Origin: Cellulomonas marina
GTDB taxonomy: Bacteria > Actinomycetota > Actinomycetes > Actinomycetales > Cellulomonadaceae
Length of the DNA: 64,000 nucleotides
Reading direction: 5' to 3'
Assembly: GCF_900111925.1 (NCBI RefSeq)
Contig: NZ_FOKA01000003.1
Span: 62,001-126,000, forward strand
The notes beneath the pieces are model-generated. The model was not told the origin of the DNA. It was given only the letters and a program-made list of their open reading frames with translations, and made no database searches. Of this stretch, positions 47,060-57,101 are shown piece by piece. The position numbers and the translations under genes were made by a program. Every line of letters starts with the position of its first letter. Position 1 is the stretch's first letter.

Positions 47060-47769
47060 TCAGCGCCCCACGACCAGGCTCATCGCCTCCGCGCGGGTGG
47101 CCGGGTCGCGGAGCTGACCGCGCACCGCCGACGTCATCGTCCGGGAGCCCGGCTTGCGCACCCCCCGCATCGACATGCACAGGTGCTCGCACTCGACGAC
47201 CACGATGACGCCGCTGGGGTCGAGGATGTCCACCAGAGCGTCCGCGACCTGCGCCGTCAGCCGCTCCTGCACCTGCGGGCGCCGCGCGTACACGTCGACG
47301 AGGCGGGCCAGCTTCGACAGCCCGGTCACCCGCCCGTCCTGACCGGGGATGTAGCCGACGTGCGCGACGCCGTGGAAGGGCACGAGGTGGTGCTCGCAGG
47401 TGGAGTACACCTCGATGTCGCGCACGAGCACCATCTCCTGGTGCCCGATGTCGAACGTCGTGGTGAGCGCCTCGCGCGGGTCCATGTAGAGCCCCGCGAA
47501 GATCTCCCGGTACGCCCGGGCGACCCGCGCCGGGGTGTCCCGCAGCCCCTCGCGGTCCGGGTCCTCGCCCACCGCGGCCAGCAGCTCGCGGACGGCCGCC
47601 TCCGCGCGTGCCGCGTCGTACTCCCCCGTCGCGCGGCCCGAGGCCACCAGCGGCGTGAGGGCGTGCGCAGCGCCCGCGCCGGGGACGTCCAGCCCGTCGA
47701 GGTGCGTGTCCGCGTCCGTCGTCACGTCCGTGCCCGTGCTCGTACCCGTGCTCATGTCGGTGCCCGTGC

Positions 47770-47773
<4 letters not shown>
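47060..47773 (-). CDS. folE: GTP cyclohydrolase I
   Basis: First enzyme of folate synthesis, GTP to dihydroneopterin triphosphate. 237 residues. Zinc ligands in [10 protein letters not shown] and [35 protein letters not shown] is the family signature. The first ~40 residues are a low-complexity extension (repeated STGTD/TT) not found in standard FolE. The ATG at 47773 overlaps the ftsH stop (ATGA); a second ATG six codons later is an alternative start. Confidence 0.95.
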
Positions 47774-49800
<2,027 letters not shown>

Positions 49801-49980
49801 GGGCGTCGGGGCGGTGCCCCTCGTTCCCTCCCCGGTGCTGGGACGTCGTCGCCTGCGGCTGCGGTGCTGTCGCTGCTGCTCACGGGTGCGCGCGTCGGAC
49901 GTGTGGCGATCTCAGCCGAAGGTACACGGCGACGCTGGTGGTTCCCTGGGTGTTCGCCGAGGGCACAGCGGCCGGCGCCG

Positions 49981-50007
49981 GCCCGGCGGACCGCGGTCCC
50001 GCCGGGC
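49981..50007 (-). terminator. Terminator after hpt
   Basis: GCCCGGCGG (49981-49989) and CCGCCGGGC (49999-50007) are perfect arms; the inner bases are also self-complementary. It lies immediately after the hpt stop at 50011. Confidence 0.65.
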
Positions 50008-50010
50008 GCG

Positions 50011-50565
50011 TCAGCCGCCGTAGACGTGCGGCGCGAGCGTGCCGACGCAGGGCAGGTTGCGGTAGCGCTCGGCGTAGTCCAGCCCGTACCCGACGACGAA
50101 CTCGTTGGGGATGTCGAACCCGACGTACCGCACGTCGACCTCGACCTTCGCCGCGTCGGGCTTGCGCAGCATCGTCGCGATCTCGACGCTGGCCGCCCCG
50201 CGCGAGCGCAGGTTCGACAGGAGCCAGGACAGCGTCAGGCCCGAGTCGATGATGTCCTCGACGATGAGCACGTCGCGCCCGTGCAGGTCCGTGTCGAGGT
50301 CCTTGAGGATCCGGACGACCCCCGACGACTTCGTGCCCGACCCGTAGGACGAGACGGCCATCCAGTCCATCTGCACCGGCAGCGAGATCCGCCGGGCCAG
50401 GTCCGCCATGACCATGACGGCCCCCTTGAGGACGCCGACGAGCAGCAGGTCGCGGCCCGCGTAGTCCGCGTCGATCCGGGCGGCCATCTCGGCCAGGCGA
50501 CCGTGCAGCTGCTCCTCCGTGAGCAGGACCTCCTGCAGGTCCTCCCCCATCTGCTCCGGTGTCAC
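50011..50565 (-). CDS. hpt: Hypoxanthine-guanine phosphoribosyltransferase
   Basis: Purine salvage enzyme, 184 residues. PRPP-binding motif [28 protein letters not shown] and the C-terminal [23 protein letters not shown] family end are present. The GTG at 50565 overlaps the tilS stop (GTGA); an internal ATG at 50550 is an alternative. tilS-hpt-ftsH is a widely conserved bacterial order. Confidence 0.95.
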   Translation of the reverse strand: MTPEQMGEDLQEVLLTEEQLHGRLAEMAARIDADYAGRDLLLVGVLKGAVMVMADLARRISLPVQMDWMAVSSYGSGTKSSGVVRILKDLDTDLHGRDVLIVEDIIDSGLTLSWLLSNLRSRGAASVEIATMLRKPDAAKVEVDVRYVGFDIPNEFVVGYGLDYAERYRNLPCVGTLAPHVYGG

Positions 50566-51644
50566 CCGACGACTCCCCTCCCGGTCGGCACGCCCGTCCC
50601 CGAGGGGGGCGACGGGTCGAGGAAGAGCCTGCCACAGCGGCGGGCGGCCACCACGCGGCCCGGCAGCGCGACCGGCCCCTGGCCGTGCCAGGCGACGACG
50701 AGGTCGTCGAGCGCGAGCACGTGCGCGCGGGTGAGGGCGCCGGCGGGGCAGCCCGCGCCCAGCGCCGCCACCCGCAGCGCCGCCCGCCGGACCCCGGCGT
50801 GGGCCGCGGCCAGGACGTCGGCGTCGAGCCCGCCCGTCGGCGCGGTCGCCGGGGCCGTCGCGTCGGGTCCCGACGAGGCGCCGTCCGGGGCGGCCGGGGC
50901 GGCTGCGGCGACGAGCAGGTCCGCCGCCAGGGCGTCCAGCGCGTCGGCCTGCTCGCGCGCGAGGTCGGCCCCGCGGGCCAGCGCGGCGGCGACCCCCGGG
51001 CCCAGCACCTCCTCGAGCAGCGGCAGGACCTCGCCGCGCACCCGGGACCGCAGCGGCGCCGCGGGGCCCGGCGCGTTCGTCGGGTCGTGCCACGGCACCA
51101 GCCCGAGCGCGTCGCAGGCCGCGAGCGTCGTCGCACGCGGGAGGTCCAGGAGCGGGCGCCGCAGAGCCCCGCGCCGCGCGGCCATCCCGGCGGCCGACCG
51201 CGGCCCCGACCCCCGGGCCAGGGCGAGCAGCACCGACTCGGCCTGGTCGTCCCGGGTGTGCCCGAGGAGCACGGCCGCGGCGCCGTGCCGCCGGGCGGCG
51301 TCCGCCAGGGCGGCGTACCGCGCCGCGCGCGCCGCGCCCTCGGGCCCGCCCGGCCCGCGCGCGTCCACGGCGGCGACCTCGACGGGGTCCAGCCCGAGCC
51401 CCTGGCAGGCCGCCGCCGCCGCGGCGGCCACGTCGGCCGACCCCTGCTGCAGCCCGTGGTCGACGACGACCGCGCCCGCCCGCCAGCCCGCCCGCGGCCC
51501 GACGAACGCCGCTCCCGCCGCGAGCGCGAGGGAGTCGGGCCCGCCGGAGCACGCGACGAGCACGGTGGCCCCCGCCGGGACGTCGGCCGTCGCGGCGCGC
51601 ACCGCGCGGCGGACGGCGGCCACCACCGGTGCCGGACCTGCCAC
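50562..51644 (-). CDS. tilS: tRNA(Ile)-lysidine synthase
   Basis: Converts C34 of tRNA-Ile(CAU) to lysidine, so it reads AUA. 360 residues. PP-loop SGGPDS at 33-38, [10 protein letters not shown] and the substrate segment [10 protein letters not shown] are present. The C-terminal domain is short, with an Ala-rich insertion. The GTG at 51644 follows a GGGG-type ribosome-binding site. It is coupled to hpt downstream. Confidence 0.93.
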   Translation of the reverse strand: MAGPAPVVAAVRRAVRAATADVPAGATVLVACSGGPDSLALAAGAAFVGPRAGWRAGAVVVDHGLQQGSADVAAAAAAACQGLGLDPVEVAAVDARGPGGPEGAARAARYAALADAARRHGAAAVLLGHTRDDQAESVLLALARGSGPRSAAGMAARRGALRRPLLDLPRATTLAACDALGLVPWHDPTNAPGPAAPLRSRVRGEVLPLLEEVLGPGVAAALARGADLAREQADALDALAADLLVAAAAPAAPDGASSGPDATAPATAPTGGLDADVLAAAHAGVRRAALRVAALGAGCPAGALTRAHVLALDDLVVAWHGQGPVALPGRVVAARRCGRLFLDPSPPSGTGVPTGRGVVG

Positions 51645-51689
51645 CCGGTCCCCGCCCGACCCGTGCCGACCCGCCCGTGCCCGGCCGCG

Positions 51690-52874
51690 TCAGCCGTGGA
51701 CCCGGCGCACCCAGGCGCGCGGGTCGGCCAGCTCGGCGGGCGTGGGCAGGTGGGCGGCGTCGGCCCAGACCGGGTCGAGCCCGCGGGCACCGGCACGCCG
51801 GCGCACGCCGCGGACGAAGCGGGCCCCGTCCCGGTACTGCGCGAGCTTGGCGTCGAGGCCGAGCAGGCGCCGCAGGAGCCCGGCCGGGCCGCCCGCGGAC
51901 GCGGCGGCGTCGCGGCGCGCCTCGAAGCGCCGGCGGATGGTGCGCACGGTCGGCACCACGTCGGCGCCCACCTGGTCCATCGTGACGTCGGCGTGCCCTT
52001 CGAGCAGGGACATCACCGCCGTCACCTCCTCCGCGGCCCGGCGCTGCGGCGCCGGCAGGAGCTCCAGCAGGCCCGCCGACCCCGGCCCGCCGCGGGCGGC
52101 CCGCACGGCGCCGCGCAGCAGGTCCGCGAGGCCGCCCTCGTCGTCGTCGCCGGGCACGGCGCCGCGCGCGCCCCCGTGGCCGGATCCGTCGCCGCCCTCG
52201 TCGACGCCCTCGTCGCCGGTCTCGTCACCGGCGGGACGCAGCCGCCCCGCGAGCCCCGTGCCCAGCTCGACCACCCGCTCCCGCAGGTGCCCGGCCAGCC
52301 ACGGCGCGGCGGCGAACTGCAGGGCGTGCGTCTGCTCGTGCAGGCTCACCCACAGCCGGAAGTCCGCGGCGTGCACGCGCAGCGCCCGCTCGGTGGCCAG
52401 GACGTTGGGGGCGACGAGGAGCAGCCGGCCCGGGGCGCCCGCGGGCGCGCCGAACGGGTCGAACTGGCCCAGGACCTTGCTCGAGAGCAGCGCCAGCAGG
52501 CCACCGAGCTGCGCGGCCCCGGCCGCGCGCGCCGCGGCGGTCACCCGCGGCGTCCGGCGACCCCGGTCCTGCGCGGACCGCACGAGGGCGTCCGTGAGCG
52601 GCGCGCTCAGGGCCGCGAAGGTGCCGACGTTCGCCTCCGCCCACCGGGGCCGGTCGACGACGTGCACGGTCGCCGCGGCGCGCGGGGGCCGGCCGTCCGC
52701 GGGCTGCAGGTGCGCCAGGAGCGCGACGTGCCCGGCCGCCCGGGCGGCGGCGTCCCGCAGCTCGGCCACGAGGTCGACGAGCTCCGCCCGTCCCGCGGCG
52801 GGGCCCCGCGGCGCGAGCCGGCCCGCCAGGCGCGCGGCGGCGTCCCAGTCCACGGGGTCGCGGGTGTCCGGCAC
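51690..52874 (-). CDS. Zinc-dependent metalloprotease (DUF2342/zincin-like)
   Basis: A 394-residue protein of the actinobacterial zincin family once labelled coenzyme F420 biosynthesis-associated (DUF2342; M. tuberculosis Rv3626c by position). The zinc motif is HEQTH (179-183), with a downstream acidic third-ligand region in [13 protein letters not shown] hydrophilic Gly/Asp-rich insertion lies at about 220-245. No signal peptide, so probably cytoplasmic. Substrate unknown. The GTG at 52874 is exactly 6 nt after TAGCGT, predicting a leaderless transcript. Confidence 0.87.
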   Translation of the reverse strand: MPDTRDPVDWDAAARLAGRLAPRGPAAGRAELVDLVAELRDAAARAAGHVALLAHLQPADGRPPRAAATVHVVDRPRWAEANVGTFAALSAPLTDALVRSAQDRGRRTPRVTAAARAAGAAQLGGLLALLSSKVLGQFDPFGAPAGAPGRLLLVAPNVLATERALRVHAADFRLWVSLHEQTHALQFAAAPWLAGHLRERVVELGTGLAGRLRPAGDETGDEGVDEGGDGSGHGGARGAVPGDDDEGGLADLLRGAVRAARGGPGSAGLLELLPAPQRRAAEEVTAVMSLLEGHADVTMDQVGADVVPTVRTIRRRFEARRDAAASAGGPAGLLRRLLGLDAKLAQYRDGARFVRGVRRRAGARGLDPVWADAAHLPTPAELADPRAWVRRVHG

Positions 52875-52880
52875 GCGCCC

Positions 52881-52886
52881 ACGCTA
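52881..52886 (-). promoter_or_regulatory. Leaderless -10 box of the Zn-protease gene
   Basis: TAGCGT on the minus strand at exactly -12 to -7 relative to GTG 52874, in the 68-nt gap after dacB. Confidence 0.55.
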
Positions 52887-52942
52887 GTGCCCGGGCCGCA
52901 GGGCACGACCGCCGGGGAGCGGCGGACGGGGGCGCGCAGGTC

Positions 52943-54376
52943 TCAGGAGCAGCCGCAGCCGGCGAGGCCGCCGACGAACACGTCGATCGCCGCGCGCGGC
53001 GGCAGCTGGCCCGCGCCGGGCGTGCGGTCCGCGAGGACGGCGAACACGAGCAGGCGGCCGTCGTCGTCCACCACCGTCCCGGCCAGGGCGGTCACGTCGG
53101 GCAGGCTGCCGGTCTTCGCGCGCACGAGCCCGCGCGCCTCCGACGTCCGGTACCGGTCCGCCAGCGTCCCCGTGAGGCCCGCCACCGGCATGCCGGTGGC
53201 GACCTCCCGCAGGTCGGGGCTGCCCAGGACGTGCAGGAGCAGGTCCGACAGGAGCCGCGCCGACAGCGCCGAGCCCGCCGCCAGGCCGCTCGCGTCGACG
53301 AGCCGCGCGGTGCCCACGTCGACGCCGAGCCCCGCCAGCACGCGCAGCACGGCCTGCGTGGACCCCTCGAACGACGCCGGCAGCCCCTGCTGGAGGGCCA
53401 CCTGCCGCGCCACGACCTCGGTGATCGTGTTGTCCGAGGTGTCGAGGAAGTGGTGCACGACGTCGGCGAGCGGCGCGGACGCCACCTCCCCCAGGACGGG
53501 TGCGCCGTCGGGAGCGGCCGCCCGCGTGGGCGGGCCCGTCACGGTGATGCCGCGCTCGGCCAGGCGCTCGGCCAGGACGCGGCCGGCCGCCAGCGACGGG
53601 TCGGGCGAGCGGGGCGCGTACTCGGCGTCGGTGAGGCGGGCGGTGTCCACCGCCAGCGCGGTCACCGGCGCGGCGTACCCGGCGGCCACGTCCGCGGGGC
53701 CCCAGGCGGCGTTGACGGTCGGGCCGGCGAAGAGGTCGTCGTCGACGGCCAGGCGCACGGTCGTCGTGCCGGCCAGGGTGAGGGCGCGGGCCACCTGGTC
53801 GGCCAGGTCGCCGAGGCCCGCGTGCCCCTCGACGGCCGTGGGGTCGCCCGCACCGGCGGCGAGCATCATGTCGCCGCCGCCGACGAGCACGAGGGTGTCG
53901 CCGTCGCCGCGGACGACGGACGTGGTCGTCGTCGAGGCGGGGTCGAGCACGGACAGCGCCGCCACGGCGGTCAGCAGCTTCTGCGTCGAGGCGGGGATGC
54001 GTGCCGTCCCCGGGTCGGCGACGGCGAGGTCCTGGCCCGTGGCCGCGTCCGCGACGACCACGCCGACGGACGGACCCAGGCGCGGGTCGGTGACGAGCGC
54101 GTCGACCTGCGCCTGGAGCGCCGCGACCGCGGGAACGGGCGCGGTGGCGTCGAGGTCGGGCAGGACCGCGGGCAGCGCGTCGGGGACCACCGCGCCAGGT
54201 GCGGTGGGGTCCGGCGGCGGGGGCGACGGCACCGGCGCGAGCGTGAGCACCCCGGGCACGACGTCGACCGCGTCGGCGACCCCGTAGGCACCCGCGGCCA
54301 GCACGACGACGAGCACGCCGCCGCCGAGCGCCCGCGCCCGTCGTCCCACCGCCACCTCCCGCACGTCCTCGTGCAT
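52943..54376 (-). CDS. dacB: D-alanyl-D-alanine carboxypeptidase/endopeptidase (PBP4 type)
   Basis: Class C low-molecular-weight PBP trimming peptidoglycan, 477 residues. An N-terminal signal/anchor (about 16-36), a Pro-rich spacer, then peptidase S13 with the SxxK motif STQK (130-133), SDN (DTSDN) and KTG (AKTGSL). M. tuberculosis Rv3627c is the positional homologue. The C-terminus ends in CGCS, two cysteines unusual for the family. The ATG at 54376 faces ppa across 141 nt. Confidence 0.92.
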   Translation of the reverse strand: MHEDVREVAVGRRARALGGGVLVVVLAAGAYGVADAVDVVPGVLTLAPVPSPPPPDPTAPGAVVPDALPAVLPDLDATAPVPAVAALQAQVDALVTDPRLGPSVGVVVADAATGQDLAVADPGTARIPASTQKLLTAVAALSVLDPASTTTTSVVRGDGDTLVLVGGGDMMLAAGAGDPTAVEGHAGLGDLADQVARALTLAGTTTVRLAVDDDLFAGPTVNAAWGPADVAAGYAAPVTALAVDTARLTDAEYAPRSPDPSLAAGRVLAERLAERGITVTGPPTRAAAPDGAPVLGEVASAPLADVVHHFLDTSDNTITEVVARQVALQQGLPASFEGSTQAVLRVLAGLGVDVGTARLVDASGLAAGSALSARLLSDLLLHVLGSPDLREVATGMPVAGLTGTLADRYRTSEARGLVRAKTGSLPDVTALAGTVVDDDGRLLVFAVLADRTPGAGQLPPRAAIDVFVGGLAGCGCS

Positions 54377-54427
54377 GTCGAGGACACCTCACCCCACCGG
54401 TCGCTGCACCCGGACGCCCGATGAGAC

Positions 54428-54433
54428 TACTGT
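54428..54433 (+). promoter_or_regulatory. ppa -10 box
   Basis: TACTGT on the plus strand predicts transcription from about 54440 and a ~78-nt leader, in the divergent dacB-ppa region. Confidence 0.4.
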
Positions 54434-54517
54434 CGGGCCCGGTGCGCACCCGACCCGTGCGCCGCGACGAGACGACGCGCCGCCCCAGGGGCGGGTGCGC
54501 CAGCGACAGGAGAGCCC

Positions 54518-55015
54518 GTGGAGTTCGACGTCACGATCGAGATCCCCAAGGGTCAGCGCAACAAGTACGAGGTCGACCACGCGACCGGGCGGATCCGTCT
54601 GGACCGGATGCTGTTCACCTCGACGCGCTACCCCGACGACTACGGGTTCATCGAGGGGACCCTCGGCGAGGACGGCGACCCGCTCGACGCCCTGGTCCTG
54701 CTGGAGGAGCCGACCTTCCCCGGCTGCCTCATCCGGTGCCGCGCGCTGGGCATGTTCCGCATGCGCGACGAGGCGGGCGGCGACGACAAGGTCCTCTGCG
54801 TCCCCACCGGTGACCAGCGGGCGGCGTGGCGGCAGGACATCGACGACGTGTCCGACTTCCACCGCCTGGAGATCCAGCACTTCTTCGAGGTCTACAAGGA
54901 CCTGGAGCCGGGCAAGTCCGTCGAGGGCGCCTACTGGACCGGCCGCACCGAGGCGGAGGCCGAGATCGAGCGCTCCCGCCAGCGGGCCATCGACGCGGGG
55001 TACGAGGGGCACTGA
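54518..55015 (+). CDS. ppa: Inorganic pyrophosphatase (family I)
   Basis: Cytoplasmic Mg-dependent enzyme splitting pyrophosphate, 165 residues. Active-site segments: [37 protein letters not shown] (metal aspartates) and [13 protein letters not shown]. The GTG at 54518 has AGGAG 6 nt upstream. The last codons and stop are the first unit of a 10-bp tandem repeat that places TGA in several frames. It is divergent from dacB and convergent with the NlpC/P60 gene. Confidence 0.95.
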   Translation: MEFDVTIEIPKGQRNKYEVDHATGRIRLDRMLFTSTRYPDDYGFIEGTLGEDGDPLDALVLLEEPTFPGCLIRCRALGMFRMRDEAGGDDKVLCVPTGDQRAAWRQDIDDVSDFHRLEIQHFFEVYKDLEPGKSVEGAYWTGRTEAEAEIERSRQRAIDAGYEGH

Positions 55016-55044
55016 GGGGCACTGAGGGGCATTGAGGGGCACTG
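55004..55044 (+). repeat. 10-bp tandem repeat carrying the ppa stop codon
   Basis: Four units of AGGGGCACTG/AGGGGCATTG in exact 10-bp register. Each contains TGA (55013, 55023, 55033, 55043), and because 10 is not a multiple of 3 these fall successively in different frames. Confidence 0.95.
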
Positions 55045-55073
55045 ACGCCCCGGCTCGCCCCGCTCCGAGCACC

Positions 55074-55115
55074 ACGCAGGCCCGGTCCCTCCGCACGGAG
55101 GGGCCGGGCCTGCGT
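55074..55115. terminator. Bidirectional terminator between ppa and the NlpC/P60 gene
   Basis: A 20-bp stem (55074-55093 with 55096-55115), with a single T-G wobble and a 2-nt centre, between convergent genes. Confidence 0.88.
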
Positions 55116-55129
55116 CGTCCCCGCGGTCG

Positions 55130-56641
55130 TCAGGGCCGGCCGGCGTAGGGCATCGTCCCCGACCAGCGCATGGAGACGATGCGCACGAGCGTGCCGGGAC
55201 GGGCGGCCTCGATGATCTGGCCACCCCCGGCGTACATGGCGACGTGGTGGATGGACTGCGGGTCGTCCGGGTTCGTGCCCCAGAAGACGAGGTCGCCGGG
55301 CCGCATGTCGGCGTAGGAGATCTTCTTCACCTGCAGGTACTGCTGCCGCGACGTGCGGGAGAGCCCCAGCCCCGCCGACGACCACGCGAAGCCGGTGAGA
55401 CCCGAGCAGTCGTACCCGCTCGGCCCCGTGCCGCCCCAGAGGTACGGGACGCCGATCTTGGTCTTCGCGGCCTCGACCGCGGCCTGGCCCTGGGCGGCCG
55501 AGCCGCGGGCGCTGCCGGTCCCGAGGAGACCCGTACCGGGCGACGGGGCGGGTGCGGGTGCGGGAGCAGGCGCCGGCGCGGGAGCAGGCGCCGGGGCAGG
55601 CGCAGGTGCCGGTGCCGGCGCGGGAGCCGGTGCGGCGGCCGCGGGCGGCGCTGCTGCCGGCGCTGCTGCCGGTGCCGGTGCCGGTGCTGCCGCCGGTGCC
55701 GGTGCCGGTGCTGCCGCCGGTGCTGCCGCTGCCGGCGCGGCGGCAGGGCGGGGCGCGGACGCGGCAGGTGCCGCGGCGGCGGCGGCCTGACGGGCGGCCT
55801 CCTGCTGGGCGGCGGCGAGCCGCTGGGCCTGCGCGGCCGCCTCGGCGCGCGCCTGGCGCTCGGCCTCGATCTGCGCCTGGCGCTCCCGCTGGACCTCGAC
55901 GCTGGTCTGCTGCGCGGCGGCGAGCTGGACGAGCAGCGCGTCGCGCTCGGTGTCCGCGGCGGCGACGGCCCGCTCGGCGTCCCGCTGCGCGTCCTCGGCC
56001 GCCGCCAGCGCGTCCTGCGCGGCGACCGTCGCCTCCTCGGCCTGACGTGCCGCGGCCTCCGCGCGGGTCTGCAGGGTGCCGGCGACGAGACCCGCCGCCC
56101 GGTACTCCTGCACCGCCTCGTCGGCCTTGCCGCTCACGTGCGTGAGGGCCGAGCTCTTGGCCGCGACCTCGGCGAAGTCCTCCGCGGACACGAGCGCCTG
56201 GAGCAGCTCGGTCCCGCCGCCGGACCGCGACATCTCGCGGGCGATGGCGACCAGCGCCCGGCGCGACTCCTCAGCCCGGGCCGACGCCGTGGCCGACCGC
56301 TCCTGCGCGGCGGCCGCACCGGCGACCGCGGCGTCGCGCGCCGCCGTCGCGCCGGCGTAGTCCTCGGCAGCGGTCTCGACCTGCCGGCCGGCGGTCTCGC
56401 TCACCTGGGAGAGCTCCGCGAGCCGGACCTCCATGGCCGCCACGGAGCCGGCCGCCGCCTGCACGGCCCGCTGCGCCGCGCGCACGTCGTCGTCCGTCAC
56501 GGGGCCGGGGCTGGGTGCGGCGACCGCGGGCGCCACCCCCGCGGCGAGTCCGGCGGTGAGCGCCGTGGTGAGCGCGGCGACGAGCACCGCAGCCCCCCTC
56601 GGGCGCGGTCCCGTCCCGGTCCCGCGTCGTCGTGCCGTCAT
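55130..56641 (-). CDS. Secreted NlpC/P60 peptidoglycan hydrolase (RipA-like)
   Basis: A 503-residue exported endopeptidase. Signal peptide about 1-42 (AVAAP), an Ala-rich coiled-coil (about 50-290), an Ala-Pro linker of ~75 residues, and a C-terminal NlpC/P60 domain (about 385-503) with catalytic Cys412 in YDCSGL, His466 in HHVAMYAG and the VPYLWGGTGP lead-in. The organisation is that of RipA-type cell-separation hydrolases, which cut the peptide stem of peptidoglycan. The ATG at 56641 has GGGGAG upstream. Three 9-bp repeats resembling MtrA sites lie upstream (56735-56761), with a TACGGT -10 at 56701-56706. Confidence 0.93.
   Translation of the reverse strand: MTARRRGTGTGPRPRGAAVLVAALTTALTAGLAAGVAPAVAAPSPGPVTDDDVRAAQRAVQAAAGSVAAMEVRLAELSQVSETAGRQVETAAEDYAGATAARDAAVAGAAAAQERSATASARAEESRRALVAIAREMSRSGGGTELLQALVSAEDFAEVAAKSSALTHVSGKADEAVQEYRAAGLVAGTLQTRAEAAARQAEEATVAAQDALAAAEDAQRDAERAVAAADTERDALLVQLAAAQQTSVEVQRERQAQIEAERQARAEAAAQAQRLAAAQQEAARQAAAAAAPAASAPRPAAAPAAAAPAAAPAPAPAAAPAPAPAAAPAAAPPAAAAPAPAPAPAPAPAPAPAPAPAPAPAPAPAPSPGTGLLGTGSARGSAAQGQAAVEAAKTKIGVPYLWGGTGPSGYDCSGLTGFAWSSAGLGLSRTSRQQYLQVKKISYADMRPGDLVFWGTNPDDPQSIHHVAMYAGGGQIIEAARPGTLVRIVSMRWSGTMPYAGRP
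55548..55740 (-). repeat. Ala-Pro low-complexity repeat in the NlpC/P60 linker
   Basis: Simple GC-rich repeats encode alternating Ala-Pro runs between the coiled coil and the catalytic domain; probably a rigid spacer spanning peptidoglycan. Confidence 0.9.
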
Positions 56642-56700
56642 CCCTGCTCCCCGTCCTCGCACCGCTGCCGGACCCGCCGCCCGTCGCCGGCGCCCCGGCG

Positions 56701-56706
56701 ACCGTA
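56701..56706 (-). promoter_or_regulatory. -10 box of the NlpC/P60 gene
   Basis: TACGGT on the minus strand predicts a start near 56694 and a ~53-nt leader. Confidence 0.45.
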
Positions 56707-56734
56707 CCTGCTCGTCGCCCCAGGGGGAACACCA

Positions 56735-56761
56735 GTCACACGAGTCCCAGAAGTCACACCG
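56735..56761. promoter_or_regulatory. Three 9-bp direct repeats, MtrA-like
   Basis: GTCACACGA, GTCCCAGAA and GTCACACCG are contiguous on the plus strand, at about -41 to -67 of the predicted NlpC/P60 start. M. tuberculosis MtrA binds loosely conserved 9-bp direct repeats of the type GTCACAgcg upstream of cell-wall hydrolase genes such as ripA. The match is by motif and target class only. Confidence 0.5.
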
Positions 56762-56893
56762 TTGTGCTTCCCATCGGCGGGCGGGTGCCCCGTCGTGAGC
56801 GTTCGGGACGCGACGGGCATCCCCGCGCCATCTCACGCAGCGGACAGGCGTCCGGATGGCGGACCCGCTCTCGTCGTCCGAGGGCGCCGCCCC

Positions 56894-56899
56894 TAGCCT
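56894..56899 (+). promoter_or_regulatory. Leaderless -10 box of the metY leader
   Basis: TAGCCT on the plus strand, exactly 6 nt before the ATG of the MTCRMCR frame at 56906, so transcription would begin on that ATG. Confidence 0.65.
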
Positions 56900-56905
56900 C
56901 GCCGC

Positions 56906-56929
56906 ATGACCTGTCGAATGTGCCGCTGA
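56906..56929 (+). CDS. Leader peptide MTCRMCR upstream of metY
   Basis: Complete seven-codon frame ATG ACC TGT CGA ATG TGC CGC TGA, encoding two Cys and two Met in seven residues. It begins 6 nt after a TAGCCT box, so it would be translated from the first base of the mRNA. Short Cys-rich leaderless frames act as cysteine-responsive attenuators upstream of sulfur operons in mycobacteria. Here metY-metX begin 172 nt downstream. The TGC codon lies in GTGCCG (56920-56925), which is complementary to CGGCAC at 56943, 56970 and 57060. Too short for statistical support alone; composition, promoter and context make it convincing. Confidence 0.7.
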   Translation: MTCRMCR

Positions 56930-57101
56930 CCCTGCGCACGTTCGGCACGCCCGGACCCCGCCACCCCGCCGGCACGGCCGCCGAGAGGGACCGGGGCCCG
57001 ACGGCCCCACCGTGCGCCCCACCCGAGCCTGACCGGGTGACCGCGGCGCGAGCAGCCCTCGGCACCCGTCGACCCCCGAGCGACGTACGAGGAGACACCC
57101 C
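56930..57101 (+). promoter_or_regulatory. metY leader with competing hairpins
   Basis: The 172-nt leader contains CGGCAC three times (56943-56948, 56970-56975, 57060-57065), each able to pair with GTGCCG inside the leader frame. The middle copy overlaps GCACGG (56972-56977), which can instead pair with CCGTGC (57010-57015), enclosing the hairpin GGGGCC-CGAC-GGCCCC (56993-57008). These pairings are mutually exclusive. The metY ribosome-binding site GAGGAG is at 57089-57094. No known riboswitch fold was recognised. Confidence 0.45.

Noticed and set aside
49912-49950. ECF-sigma-like GGGAAC upstream of ftsH
   Set aside because: The expected GTT-type -10 is not at a 16-18-nt distance.
50559-54287. 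1242-codon plus-strand open frame opposite tilS to dacB
   Set aside because: Antisense shadow with no domain or plausible ribosome-binding site.
56642-56905. ydaO-type c-di-AMP riboswitch upstream of the NlpC/P60 gene
   Set aside because: Such riboswitches often precede cell-wall hydrolase genes in actinobacteria, but I could not find the conserved core sequences. A covariance-model search with the ydaO-yuaA family would settle it.
56930-57101. SAM riboswitch before metY
   Set aside because: The conserved SAM-I/SAM-II/SAM-IV cores are not visible; the features fit a peptide-based leader better. A covariance-model search would be decisive.
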